The translations under genes were made by a program, and so were the position numbers. A DNA stretch of 64,000 nucleotides, from positions 1-64,000 of the forward strand of contig JAFZKD010000046.1 in NCBI GenBank assembly GCA_017553785.1, read 5' to 3'. Below the pieces are notes generated by a model. That model saw nothing but the letters and a program-made list of their open reading frames with translations. It was not told the origin of the DNA and searched no databases. Shown in pieces: positions 52,094 through 61,716 of this stretch. The DNA comes from Muribaculaceae bacterium. GTDB taxonomy: Bacteria; Bacteroidota; Bacteroidia; Bacteroidales; Muribaculaceae. The first letter of the stretch is position 1; every line of letters starts with the position of its first letter.

Positions 52094-53614
52094 ATGGCAA
52101 AGATTCGTTACTTCTTGTTTTGGTGCCTGTGCGCAGTAATGGCTGTTCCCGTCATGCATGCCGAGCACCTGATGATAATCGCTGTTAATGACACCCATAG
52201 CCAGATTGACCCTACTAACGATGGCAAAGGTGGTGTGGCCCGTCGCCGCGCCATTTATGACAAGTTGAGGGCCGAAAATCCTAACACGGTGCTGATTCAT
52301 GCGGGTGACGCCGTGCAGGGAACATTGTATTTCTCGCTCTATAAAGGAGAGGTGGAGTACTCACTGATGGATTCATTAGGCTATGATGTGATCATATTAG
52401 GCAACCACGAGTTTGACAATGGCATGGAGAGTCTTGCGCAGTATTATAAGGACATTGATGCCGCAAAAATTTCAGCCAACTACGACTTCAGCGCCACACC
52501 ACTCAACGGCATGTTCCAGCCCTACTGGATTAAAGCTGTTGGAGACAAGCGGGTGGCATTCTTCGGCATCAACGTGAATCCCGAGGGCCTGATTGCCGAC
52601 ATGAATTGCAAGCAGCTGGGCTACAGGTACGCTCCTGGTGTCGCCGATGCCACCGCCCGTTACCTGAAGGAGGTGCTCGGCATGGATTATGCTATTATGG
52701 TGTCTCACATCGGCTACAGCAGCTACGAGCCTACCGAGCCCAACGACACCCTCATCATCCGCCGTAGCCACTATATCGACATGGTCATCAGTTCCCACTC
52801 CCACACGACCATCAAGCCGGGCAGCGGTGATGACCGCATCCCCAATGCAGATGGCAAACTGATACCCATCGGCCAAAACGGCAAGAGCGGTAAGTTGGTC
52901 GCTACCTACGACCTGGATTTGGAAAGCGGTGAAATCGTCTACAACCAGATTCCGGTCGATGAGAGCTGGGACGAGGCGGCCAACAGCTATACCGCCATGA
53001 ACGAGTGGCTGAGCCTCTACCGTCATGGAGTAGACAGCATCATGAACAACCCTGTGGGCACCAGCGCACGTTTCATGAAGAATTCGAGTCAGGCAGCACA
53101 AAACTGGGTAAGCGACGCTACGATGGACATCATCAAGGAGTTGTCAGGTATCAAGAACATTGACTGTGCCATCATGAACAAGGGCGGCATCCGCGCCGAC
53201 ATGCCACAGGGCACTGTCACCGAAGGCGTCATCGGGTCGATGTTCCCATTTGACAACCGTTTTGTGGTATTGAATATGCCTGGAACCGAGCTGATCGAGT
53301 GCATGAAGCTCATGTGTGCCCGAGGCGGAGATGCCGTGAGCAGGGAGATACATGCCACCTACAACGAGAACGGCGAGCTCATCAAGGCTAGCGTTAAGGG
53401 CAAAAAGATTGAGCCCGAAAAGAACTACATCGTAGCCACAATCGACTATTTGGCCAACGGCGGTGACTACATGACACCCATGACCAGCTGCGTACGCCTG
53501 TTTGTTGATACCCAAAAGTATGGCAACCACATCCTAAACTACATCAAGAATCTCGAGGCCGCCGGCAAGAAAATCGACGCCAAGGACGAGGTGAGGATTA
53601 AACTGAAAAAGTAA
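52094..53614 (+). CDS. Exported 5'-nucleotidase / 2',3'-cyclic phosphodiesterase family
   Basis: 506 residues. Signal peptide 1-23 (FLFWCLCAVMAVPVMHA). The N-terminal metallophosphatase domain has NDTHSQID, HAGDAVQGT, ILGNHEFDNG, SHIGYSSY and SSHSHTTI. In most relatives the last motif reads GHSH; the first glycine is serine here. The C-terminal 5'-nucleotidase domain (residues about 320-480) has NKGGIRADMPQGTVT and FPFDNRFVVLNMPG, which bind the nucleotide. It releases phosphate from nucleotides in the periplasm. It is a full-length fused enzyme, and the GH3 fusion gene follows after 69 bases. Confidence 0.92.
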   Translation: MAKIRYFLFWCLCAVMAVPVMHAEHLMIIAVNDTHSQIDPTNDGKGGVARRRAIYDKLRAENPNTVLIHAGDAVQGTLYFSLYKGEVEYSLMDSLGYDVIILGNHEFDNGMESLAQYYKDIDAAKISANYDFSATPLNGMFQPYWIKAVGDKRVAFFGINVNPEGLIADMNCKQLGYRYAPGVADATARYLKEVLGMDYAIMVSHIGYSSYEPTEPNDTLIIRRSHYIDMVISSHSHTTIKPGSGDDRIPNADGKLIPIGQNGKSGKLVATYDLDLESGEIVYNQIPVDESWDEAANSYTAMNEWLSLYRHGVDSIMNNPVGTSARFMKNSSQAAQNWVSDATMDIIKELSGIKNIDCAIMNKGGIRADMPQGTVTEGVIGSMFPFDNRFVVLNMPGTELIECMKLMCARGGDAVSREIHATYNENGELIKASVKGKKIEPEKNYIVATIDYLANGGDYMTPMTSCVRLFVDTQKYGNHILNYIKNLEAAGKKIDAKDEVRIKLKK

Positions 53615-53683
53615 GCTAATCAAACCATCAGTATAAAAGAAAAAGATTGATTTAGTGATCATACAAGAGAACAAACGAATACA

Positions 53684-56600
53684 ATGACCAGATTCAAACG
53701 TGTATTACTGCTTGCTGTCGCCGTGGCGCTCACAATGAGCGTCACGGCACGCAGCGCTGCCAAACAACCCAACTTGTTTAATCATGTCAATCAGGCGCAG
53801 ATGAATGAATGGGTAGACAGTGTTTTTAACACGCTGTCACCCGACGCCCGCATAGGTCAGCTTTTTATTGCCGCTGTCACACCGACCAGTAATGAAGCAA
53901 CCCGCGAACTGGTGCGCCGATACGTCACCCAAAACCTTGTCGGCGGACTCATCTACGAGAAAAGCACCATCGCCGAGCAGGTCGAGGTCACCAACCTGGC
54001 CCAATCGTTGGCAAGCGTGCCCCTGATGATCACCATCGATGGGGAATGGGGACTGGGCATGCGTCTCAAGGATGTGCCCAATTTCCAACGCAACCTCATT
54101 CTGGGAGCGCTTGACGACGACATGCTACTCTATGAGTACGGCCGTGAGGTGGCGCGCCAGTGCCTGCGCATGGGCATTCAGGTGAACTTCGCACCCGTTC
54201 TCGACGTGAACGACAACCCGTTGAATCCCGTTATTGGGGACCGCTCGTTCGGAGAAAATCCCGATTTAGTGGCACGCCACGCTATCGCCTTTGCCCGCGG
54301 TCTTGAGGATGGTGGTGTGATGGCTGTCGGCAAGCATTTTCCAGGCCATGGTTCCTCAAGCGAGGACTCCCACAAGACCTTGCCTGTAATCAACAAGAAA
54401 CTGCAGGAAATCAACACGTGTGAACTGGTCCCCTTCCGCAAATTCATTGAAGCCGGGCTGAGCGGTATCCTCACCGCCCACCTGCTCGTGCCCGCCATCG
54501 GCACCACCAAGTCTCCTGCCAGCCTTTCGCAGGACTGCGTCACTACCCTGTTGCATGATGAATTGAGTTTCAACGGTCTGATCTTTACCGATGCCCTCAA
54601 CATGAAAGGTGCCACTCAGATGGTAAACGGCTCACCGAGTGTTAATGCCCTATTGGCAGGTAATGACGTGCTGCTCATGCCCGAGAACATAGGTGATGAG
54701 ATCACAGCCATCAAGGAAGCTGTCGCCAACGGCGTTATCAGCCAAAGCGTCATTGAAGAGCGGTGCAAGAAAATTCTGCGCTACAAGTACGCCTTGAATC
54801 TGACCGAGCGCCAGCATGTCAATACCAGCAACTTGAGCAATGACATCAATTCACAACGTGCCGGAGTGCTCAAGCGTCAGCTCACAGCAGGCAGCATCAC
54901 TGTTATCAAGAACAATGACAACATCATGCCCATCCACAACCTGCAGAGCCGCCACATCGCTGTTGCCACCATCGGCAACGAAAAGGGGACGACATCGCAA
55001 TTCACGCGCCGCTGCGCCGACTATGCCCAGGTCAGCAGGTTTGATCTTGCCAAGGCCGGTTCGGCCAGCGAACTCGCAGAGCAACTGCATGACGGTCATT
55101 TCAACACCATCATCGTCGAAGTGGGTGAAGATACCGAGAGCAACCGTGCCGCGCTGAATGCGGTGGTCAAGAAGTGCAAGAACCTCATCGTGGTGCTCAC
55201 CTGCAAACCATACGACATCAAGAAATACGGCAATGCCATCACCAACAAGCATGTCAAAGCCGTTGTTCTTACCTATGAGAACAGCACCATCGCCGAGGAC
55301 TATGCTGCACAAACCATTTTTGGTGGCAATGCTGCCAACGGCAATCTCCCCATTTCTCTGGCCTTTGAAGGCAAGAAGACACGCTACGAGGCAGGTCACG
55401 GTATCCATTACGAAGCCAACCGACTGGGTTATTCCATTCCCGCCGAGGTTGGGTTGGACAACCGATTATCCTCGCAAATCGACTCGGTGTGCCGCCTGGG
55501 CGTGCAGCAACATGCTTTCCCTGGTTGCCAAGTAATCGTTGCCCGCCACGGCAAGGTGATTTATAAAGGCTCATTCGGCGCCATAGACTATGGCAACCCC
55601 AACAAGGTTGACGACAACACCCTCTTTGGTCTGGCCTCGGTTTCCAAGGCCACAGGTACCATCAGTGCTGTGATGAAAGCCTTTGATGACGGCCGCTTCC
55701 GCCTTGATGACAAAGCAAGCGATTATATTCCCGGCTTGCGCAACGGTGACAAGGAAGACATCACCTTCCGCGACCTGCTCTACCACGAGACGGGTATGCC
55801 GGCATCGCTCAACATGTGGTACATGATGATGGATTCAAAGACCTACACCGGCGACCTCATTGCTGGAGCCGAGGACCCCACCCACACCATCAAAATCATG
55901 AACGGAGCATGGGGACACAAGGACGCTAAAATGCGTACAGATATCCTCTCGACCGTCAAAACCGACAAATTCAACATCGCCATTGCCGACGGGTTGTGGG
56001 GAGGCAGAATAACTTATGACTCCATCATGAACCGTATGTATCATGCCAAGCTCGGCAAGAAAAAATACCTGTACAGCTGTTGCAACTTCTCGCTGCTTGC
56101 CGACGCCGTGCAACGCATGACACACTCACCGCTCAACTATTATGTGAACAACTATATCTTTGCCCCATTGGGAGCCTACCACACGATGTACCGCCCGCTG
56201 AGCAAGTTCTCGCGAGACGAGATCGCCTATACCGAAGTGGACACCTATCTGCGTAGACAACACATCCATGGCTATGTCCACGATGAATTGGCAGCATTCT
56301 CGGGTGGTGTGCAAGGTAATGCCGGTTTGTTCAGCAATGCCAATGACCTTGCCAAGTTGTTCCAAATGTGGCTGAATGGCGGAACTTATGGCGGTGTAAG
56401 ACTACTAAAGGCTTCAACTGTTGAGACATTCACAACGCAAAAGAGTCCCAACAGCCATCGTGGACTGGGCTTTGACAAACCCGTTGTGGGCGACCCAGAC
56501 GCCAGCAACACATGTGCCGAAGCCACTCCCGAGACCTTTGGACACACGGGCTTCACGGGCACATGTTTCTGGGTGGATCCCAAGAATGACATGTTCTACA

Positions 56601-56707
56601 TTTTCCTGAGCAACCGTGTCTGCCCTACCCGCAATAACCCGAACTTTGGTCGCATCAGCGCCCGTAGCCACATCCACTCCCTCATTTACCGCGCCATTCG
56701 CGAATAG
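53684..56707 (+). CDS. GH3 beta-N-acetylhexosaminidase (NagZ-like) fused to a serine beta-lactamase-type domain
   Basis: 1007 residues with signal peptide 1-23. Residues 35-400 form the GH3 domain: VNFAPVLDVNDNP, KHFPGHGSSSEDSHKTLP (NagZ His/Asp loop) and IFTDALNMKG with the nucleophile Asp. Residues 400-590 form a GH3 C-terminal-like domain. Residues 600-1000 are a beta-lactamase/DD-peptidase fold with S-x-x-K in GLASVSKATG, Tyr in YSCCNFSLLAD and HTG in GHTGFTGTCFW. Both halves look active. The fusion, known in Bacteroidota, probably removes GlcNAc and acts on peptidoglycan or its fragments in the periplasm. Confidence 0.92.
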   Translation: MTRFKRVLLLAVAVALTMSVTARSAAKQPNLFNHVNQAQMNEWVDSVFNTLSPDARIGQLFIAAVTPTSNEATRELVRRYVTQNLVGGLIYEKSTIAEQVEVTNLAQSLASVPLMITIDGEWGLGMRLKDVPNFQRNLILGALDDDMLLYEYGREVARQCLRMGIQVNFAPVLDVNDNPLNPVIGDRSFGENPDLVARHAIAFARGLEDGGVMAVGKHFPGHGSSSEDSHKTLPVINKKLQEINTCELVPFRKFIEAGLSGILTAHLLVPAIGTTKSPASLSQDCVTTLLHDELSFNGLIFTDALNMKGATQMVNGSPSVNALLAGNDVLLMPENIGDEITAIKEAVANGVISQSVIEERCKKILRYKYALNLTERQHVNTSNLSNDINSQRAGVLKRQLTAGSITVIKNNDNIMPIHNLQSRHIAVATIGNEKGTTSQFTRRCADYAQVSRFDLAKAGSASELAEQLHDGHFNTIIVEVGEDTESNRAALNAVVKKCKNLIVVLTCKPYDIKKYGNAITNKHVKAVVLTYENSTIAEDYAAQTIFGGNAANGNLPISLAFEGKKTRYEAGHGIHYEANRLGYSIPAEVGLDNRLSSQIDSVCRLGVQQHAFPGCQVIVARHGKVIYKGSFGAIDYGNPNKVDDNTLFGLASVSKATGTISAVMKAFDDGRFRLDDKASDYIPGLRNGDKEDITFRDLLYHETGMPASLNMWYMMMDSKTYTGDLIAGAEDPTHTIKIMNGAWGHKDAKMRTDILSTVKTDKFNIAIADGLWGGRITYDSIMNRMYHAKLGKKKYLYSCCNFSLLADAVQRMTHSPLNYYVNNYIFAPLGAYHTMYRPLSKFSRDEIAYTEVDTYLRRQHIHGYVHDELAAFSGGVQGNAGLFSNANDLAKLFQMWLNGGTYGGVRLLKASTVETFTTQKSPNSHRGLGFDKPVVGDPDASNTCAEATPETFGHTGFTGTCFWVDPKNDMFYIFLSNRVCPTRNNPNFGRISARSHIHSLIYRAIRE

Positions 56708-56749
56708 GAATAGGTTTCATTGAATTATCAACCATACAAATAGACTAAT

Positions 56750-57751
56750 ATGAAAAAGTTTACTCTTCTTTTCACAACACTATTGCTGCTCGCGTCATGC
56801 AGCAAGGGCTACAAGGTGACCGTCACCTTCCCCGACGACAGCGCCAACGGCGAGACCGCGTTCCTGACCAACTATGACACAGGCGACACCCTGTTGAGCG
56901 CCATAGTCGAGAACAACGCCTGCACCTTTGAGGGCAAGATCGACAAGGGTTTCTTCGCCCGCCTGTTAGTGGGCGGTAGCCGCTATGGCTTCATTGTTGA
57001 ACCCGGCGACGTGAAACTAGATATTGCCGAGGGAAACGCCGTGAGTCCGCTCAACGACAAAATGGCAGCCTGGAGCAAGGAGATGCAGCAAATAGCTGAT
57101 GACACGACCCGCACCGACGCTGAAAACGAAGCACGCTATGCCGAGGAACTGCTCAAACTTTACCAGGGCAATAAAGACAATGCAATCGGTCCTTGGGCAT
57201 TCTGCAATTACTTGATGTATAAGGATTTTACCGAAGCCGACATCGATAAAATGCTCAAGGAGGCTCCCGAGGACTATGCCTTGCTGAAACGTGTTGAGAA
57301 AGCCAAAAATGCGGCCCGTCAACTGACGGTCACCGCCGAGGGCAAGAAGTTCACCGACTTTGAGGTGACTGCCGATGACGGAAGCACTCAGAAATTGTCG
57401 GACCATGTAGGCAAGGGCAAGGTAACACTTGTGGACTTTTGGGCCAGCTGGTGCGGTCCCTGCCGCGCCGAGATTCCAAAGTTGCAGGCGCTGAAGGCCA
57501 AGTATGGCGACAAGTTCGACGTGTTGGGTGTTGCCGTTTGGGACAATCCCGATGACACCCGCAAGGCTATGGAGCATATGAATATCACCTGGCCTGTCAT
57601 CATCGGCACGCAACAGCTGAACGAGCCGACCGACCTCTACGGCATCAAGGGTATCCCGCATATCATCATCTTTGGTCCCGACGGCACTATCTTGTCCCGT
57701 GGGCTTACAGGTGATGAACTCGCTGCCCGCCTTGACGAGATTCTGAAATAA
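56750..57751 (+). CDS. TlpA/ResA-type thioredoxin-like lipoprotein with DUF4369 domain
   Basis: 333 residues. The lipoprotein signal ends LLLLASC with Cys-17. The N-terminal DUF4369 domain covers residues about 22-120 (VTFPDDSANGETAFLTNYD). The thioredoxin fold covers 195-330, with the active site WASWCGPCRAEIPKL and the cis-proline in KGIPHIIIF. It is a periplasmic thiol-disulfide enzyme anchored to a membrane, probably a reductase or cytochrome c maturation-type helper. 42 bases after the GH3 fusion gene; the next gene has its own promoter. Confidence 0.9.
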   Translation: MKKFTLLFTTLLLLASCSKGYKVTVTFPDDSANGETAFLTNYDTGDTLLSAIVENNACTFEGKIDKGFFARLLVGGSRYGFIVEPGDVKLDIAEGNAVSPLNDKMAAWSKEMQQIADDTTRTDAENEARYAEELLKLYQGNKDNAIGPWAFCNYLMYKDFTEADIDKMLKEAPEDYALLKRVEKAKNAARQLTVTAEGKKFTDFEVTADDGSTQKLSDHVGKGKVTLVDFWASWCGPCRAEIPKLQALKAKYGDKFDVLGVAVWDNPDDTRKAMEHMNITWPVIIGTQQLNEPTDLYGIKGIPHIIIFGPDGTILSRGLTGDELAARLDEILK

Positions 57752-57774
57752 CGGCATAAAAAACATCAAGATGT

Positions 57775-57805
57775 TTTGTTCTGCGCTTGATTTGCACTAT
57801 CTTTG
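57775..57805 (+). promoter_or_regulatory. Promoter of the threonylcarbamoyl-AMP synthase gene
   Basis: TTTG (57775-57778), 19 bases, TATCTTTG (57798-57805). The leader is only about 15 bases to ATG 57826. Confidence 0.85.
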
Positions 57806-57825
57806 CATATCGTAAACCATCAAGC

Positions 57826-58428
57826 ATGAGTTTAAGTAAGGAACAAATACAGAAAGCAAAATCGCAACAGGAAGCTGATATCAAGCAATGCCTCAAAGTG
57901 TTAAGCGATGGAGGTTTGATCCTTTATCCGACTGACACCGTGTGGGGCATCGGTTGTGATGCGACAAACGCCGACGCGGTCAAACGCGTCTATCAGCTCA
58001 AGCAACGAGACGACAGCAAGGCACTCATCGTACTCATTGACAGTGCCGACCACCTTGACCACTATGTGGTGGATGTACCAGCCATTTCACGCGAACTCAT
58101 TGACGTTGCAGTCAAACCGCTGACCATCATCTATGAAGGGGCTTATAATCTCGCACCCAACCTGCTGGGCGACGAGGACAGTGTGGGTATCCGCATCCCC
58201 AACGATGAGTTCTGCCATCAGCTGTGCGCACGTTTTGGGAAACCCATCGTATCGACCTCGGCCAATGTGAGCGGTGAACCCACAGCAAGAACTTTTGCCG
58301 ACATCGACACCGCTATTGTTAAGGGTGTGGACTATGTGGTGGAACACCGCCGTAACGACACAACTCCCCACCATCCGTCAAACATTATCCTGCTGAGCCG
58401 AGACGGCACATTTAAAATCATCAGATAA
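57826..58428 (+). CDS. L-threonylcarbamoyladenylate synthase (Sua5/YciO/YrdC family)
   Basis: 200 residues from ATG 57826 (MSLSKEQIQKAK); an in-frame ATG at 57787 precedes the promoter's -7 element and is rejected. The family motifs are LILYPTDTVWGIGCDA, KQRDDSKALIVL, SVGIRIPN and STSANVSGEPTA. It makes the threonylcarbamoyl-AMP used for the t6A37 modification of tRNA; YrdC-domain only, without the Sua5 C-terminal domain. Three bases upstream of the sugar transferase gene, with which it is co-transcribed. Confidence 0.92.
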   Translation: MSLSKEQIQKAKSQQEADIKQCLKVLSDGGLILYPTDTVWGIGCDATNADAVKRVYQLKQRDDSKALIVLIDSADHLDHYVVDVPAISRELIDVAVKPLTIIYEGAYNLAPNLLGDEDSVGIRIPNDEFCHQLCARFGKPIVSTSANVSGEPTARTFADIDTAIVKGVDYVVEHRRNDTTPHHPSNIILLSRDGTFKIIR

Positions 58429-58431
58429 AGT

Positions 58432-59868
58432 ATGAAAATCAGGCTTGACATCAACAACAAGGCCCACCAGCAGCGAATCAAGTATGTGGTGAGCGATTTT
58501 GTGATGTCCAGTCTTGCTTGGTTCACCTACAACATTGTGCGCTACCAGATGGGCAACGTCGTTGGATATGCACACCTCACGAGCTACCTCACAAGCAAAA
58601 TAGTGCTATTGGGGCAACTCGTGTTCCCGCTGATGATGATGGTGACATATGCCTTCAGCGGCTATTACAATGATGTTTGCCGCAAGTCGCGCGTCCAGGA
58701 ATTGCTCACGACAGCCGCCAGCGCAGGTATCAACACGCTGATGATCTTCTTTGTAGCGCTCATCAATGATGTTATTGGTGTGAGAGGCAGCGACTACGAG
58801 ATGATCTTCATTCTATGGGCGTTGCTGTTCGGGTTCGTCTACTTCATGCGCTTCATCATCACCAACAACGCGATCAAGCGAATCAAGTCGCGCCGCTGGA
58901 CGTTCCCGACGCTTGTCATCGGAAGTGGTTCGGCCGCTGTATCCTTTGCAGACAAACTGAACAAAATGCGCAACTCTACGGGCTACGACATCAAGGGATT
59001 TGTCAATATTCCCGGCGAGAACCCCGTGAAAGGCAATCCCTTACCTTGTTATGAGCTTGATGAAATCAAGGAAATATGTGAGGAGGAAGGCATTTGGGAG
59101 CTCATCGTAGTCCCCACTCGCGATGACTTCCACCAGACGATGAACGCCATTAACCACCTTTTCGCACTTGGTCTGCCCATCAAAGTATCGCCCGAGCGTT
59201 TCAACATGATGCAGTCCCAAGTGCGCATCGCCGACATCTATGGCGAGCCGCTCGTCAACATCTCACGCAGCAGCATGAGCGACAGCGGCAAGAACATCAA
59301 GCGCGCCATCGATATCGTTGCATCAGCCACTGCGCTGATCTTGCTTATGCCTGTGTATGCGGCAGTGGCCATCACCATCAAGCTCACAAGCCCAGGACCG
59401 GTGTTCTATCTGCAACGCCGCATCGGGTACCACAACAAGCCATTCAACATCATCAAGTTCCGCTCGATGGTGCAGGATGCTGAGGCGGCAGGCCAGCCGC
59501 AGCTCTCGTCGGACAACGACCCGCGCATCACACCCTTCGGCCGATTCATGCGCAAGTACCGCATCGATGAGCTGCCACAGTTCTGGAACGTGCTCAAGGG
59601 CGACATGTCTATTGTGGGACCTCGTCCCGAACGCAAGTACTACATCGACCTCATCACGGCACGCGTGCCCGCCTATGCCCTGCTTCATCAGGTACGCCCC
59701 GGCATCACCTCGATGGGAATGGTCAAGTATGGCTATGCCAAGAATGTCGATGAGATGGTGGAACGCGTCAAGTATGACCTGATGTACCTCGATAACATGT
59801 CGTTGCTTAACGACCTGAAGATTCTCATCTATACCATAAAAATCGTCTTTACAGGGCGCGGAATGTGA
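58432..59868 (+). CDS. Undecaprenyl-phosphate sugar phosphotransferase (polyprenyl glycosylphosphotransferase, WcaJ/WbaP type)
   Basis: 478 residues. Four N-terminal transmembrane segments lie within residues 15-140, then a CoA-binding-like Rossmann region (FPTLVIGSGSAAVSFADKL). A fifth segment (VASATALILLMPVYAAVAIT, about 290-310) precedes the catalytic bacterial sugar-transferase domain: SPGPVFYLQRRIG, FKFRSM-type block (NIIKFRSMVQDAE), RKYRIDELPQFWNVLKGDMS and VGPRPER. It loads the first sugar-1-phosphate on undecaprenyl phosphate for capsule or O-antigen. No other polysaccharide genes adjoin it. Overlaps the ClC gene by one base. Confidence 0.9.
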   Translation: MKIRLDINNKAHQQRIKYVVSDFVMSSLAWFTYNIVRYQMGNVVGYAHLTSYLTSKIVLLGQLVFPLMMMVTYAFSGYYNDVCRKSRVQELLTTAASAGINTLMIFFVALINDVIGVRGSDYEMIFILWALLFGFVYFMRFIITNNAIKRIKSRRWTFPTLVIGSGSAAVSFADKLNKMRNSTGYDIKGFVNIPGENPVKGNPLPCYELDEIKEICEEEGIWELIVVPTRDDFHQTMNAINHLFALGLPIKVSPERFNMMQSQVRIADIYGEPLVNISRSSMSDSGKNIKRAIDIVASATALILLMPVYAAVAITIKLTSPGPVFYLQRRIGYHNKPFNIIKFRSMVQDAEAAGQPQLSSDNDPRITPFGRFMRKYRIDELPQFWNVLKGDMSIVGPRPERKYYIDLITARVPAYALLHQVRPGITSMGMVKYGYAKNVDEMVERVKYDLMYLDNMSLLNDLKILIYTIKIVFTGRGM

Positions 59869-61703
59869 TGGCTCAACGAACCGCGACACAGAATCCAGCC
59901 GAAATGGCGACCAACGAGAGGAACGGATGGTGGAAACGACTGCTCATCTGGCGTGAAAAGCATATTCCCGACAAGACTTTTGTCGTGCTGCTTGCCCTGA
60001 TTGTTGGCATCGCCTCGGGCTTGGCAGCCGTGCTGCTCAAGACCCTCATCGCCCTGATTTCCGGTTTTCTCACCAGCCGTTTCAACATTGAGCAGGGCAA
60101 CCTGTTATATCTCGTTTTTCCCGCCATTGGCATTCTGCTGGCAAGCCTGTATGTCTATTACATCGCGCGTGAGCCCATCTCACACGGTGTGACGCGTGTG
60201 CTTTATGCCCTTGCGTTGAAAAAAAGCCGCCTCAAGATCCACAACATGTATTCCTCGCTCATCGCGTCGTCAGTGACCATTGGTTTCGGCGGTTCGGTCG
60301 GTGCCGAGGGTCCTATCGTGTTCACCGGAGCCGCCATCGGCAGCAATCTGGGCCAGGCCTTCAGACTGACACCCCAAACGCTAGCCATGCTTGTGGCCTG
60401 TGGTGCCGCGGCAGGTATCGCAGGTATTTTCAAGGCTCCTATCGCAGGTGTGCTGTTTACCGTCGAGGTGCTGATGATGGACTTGACGGCAGGCGCCGCC
60501 ATCCCGCTGATTGCCGCCTCGGTGGCTGGCGCGACGGTGGCCTATGTATTCACGGGCTATAACGTCGAGTTTTTCTTCTCGCAGAGCGAGCCGTTCTATG
60601 CCTCACGCATTCCCTATGTGCTGCTGTTGGGCGTTTTCTGCGGCTTTGTCTCCCTATACTTCATCAACCTCATCGACAGGATCGAGGGACGTTTCAAGCG
60701 ACTTAGGAACCGTTGGGTCAGGTTTGCCGTGGGCGGCCTCACGCTGAGCCTGCTCATCTTCCTCATGCCTCCGCTCTACGGCGAGGGCTACGAGGGCATC
60801 ACGCGCCTGATCAACGGTGACGTGACCGGCATTTTCAACAACAGCCTGTTCTATTCTTACCGTGACAACTCCATCGCCGTGCTGTTGTTCCTGTTCGCCC
60901 TGGGTGCGTTCAAGGTGTTTGCCACCGCGGCGACCAACGGCGGCGGAGGTGTGGGCGGAACGTTCGCCCCATCGCTGTTCGTGGGCGTTATGGCGGGCGT
61001 GTTCTTCGCTTACCTGTTCAATCATTTGGGCATTCTCGACCCGTCAATGCCGCTCAGCATCAAGAACTTCGCCCTGATGGGCATGGCGGGAGTCATGGCG
61101 GGAGTCATGCATGCGCCGCTGATGGCCATCTTCCTTGCCGCCGAGATGACCGGCGGATATGAGCTGTTCCTGCCGCTGCTCATCGTGTCGGCAAGCAGCT
61201 ACGGCATCAGCCGCGTGTTCACCCCCTACGGCATCTATGCCCGCCGTCTTGCCAAGCGCGGCGAACTGCTGACCCACCAGAAGGACCGTTCGGTACTCAC
61301 CCTCTTGAAGATGGACAGTGTCATCGAGAAGGATTTCGCCGTTGTCCACCCCAATATGAGTCTCAAGGACATGGTGGACATCATCGCCCAGAGCCACCGC
61401 AACCTCTTTCCTGTCACCGACGACCAGGGAACACTCATCGGCGTGGTGCTGCTGGATGACATCCGCAACATCATGTTCAGGCCCGACCTGTATCGGCGCA
61501 TCCACGTGGACCGCTTCATGTCACGTCCACCCGCCAAAGTCACCGTCGGCACCCCGATGGAGAAAGTCATGCGCACTTTCGACGACACCGGAGCCTGGAA
61601 CCTGCCGGTTGTTGACGAAGAGGGCCGTTATGTCGGCTTTGTGTCCAAGAGCAAGATTTTCAACAGTTACCGCCAAGTTCTGAAACACTACACCTACGAT
61701 TAA
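59868..61703 (+). CDS. ClC-family chloride channel or H+/Cl- antiporter with CBS domains
   Basis: 611 residues from ATG 59868 (MAQRTATQNPAE), overlapping the previous stop as TGATG; GTG 59865 is a less likely start. About ten membrane segments lie between residues 38 and 440. The pore signatures are GGSVGAEGPIV (family G-K/R-E-G-P; Ala replaces the basic residue, the gating Glu is kept) and GGVGGTFAPSLFVG. Two CBS domains follow (about 485-600; VHPNMSLKDMVDIIAQSHRN, VTVGTPMEKVMRTFDDTGAW), which may sense adenine nucleotides. Co-transcribed with the upstream sugar transferase. Confidence 0.9.
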   Translation: MAQRTATQNPAEMATNERNGWWKRLLIWREKHIPDKTFVVLLALIVGIASGLAAVLLKTLIALISGFLTSRFNIEQGNLLYLVFPAIGILLASLYVYYIAREPISHGVTRVLYALALKKSRLKIHNMYSSLIASSVTIGFGGSVGAEGPIVFTGAAIGSNLGQAFRLTPQTLAMLVACGAAAGIAGIFKAPIAGVLFTVEVLMMDLTAGAAIPLIAASVAGATVAYVFTGYNVEFFFSQSEPFYASRIPYVLLLGVFCGFVSLYFINLIDRIEGRFKRLRNRWVRFAVGGLTLSLLIFLMPPLYGEGYEGITRLINGDVTGIFNNSLFYSYRDNSIAVLLFLFALGAFKVFATAATNGGGGVGGTFAPSLFVGVMAGVFFAYLFNHLGILDPSMPLSIKNFALMGMAGVMAGVMHAPLMAIFLAAEMTGGYELFLPLLIVSASSYGISRVFTPYGIYARRLAKRGELLTHQKDRSVLTLLKMDSVIEKDFAVVHPNMSLKDMVDIIAQSHRNLFPVTDDQGTLIGVVLLDDIRNIMFRPDLYRRIHVDRFMSRPPAKVTVGTPMEKVMRTFDDTGAWNLPVVDEEGRYVGFVSKSKIFNSYRQVLKHYTYD

Positions 61704-61716
61704 TACTATATATCAT

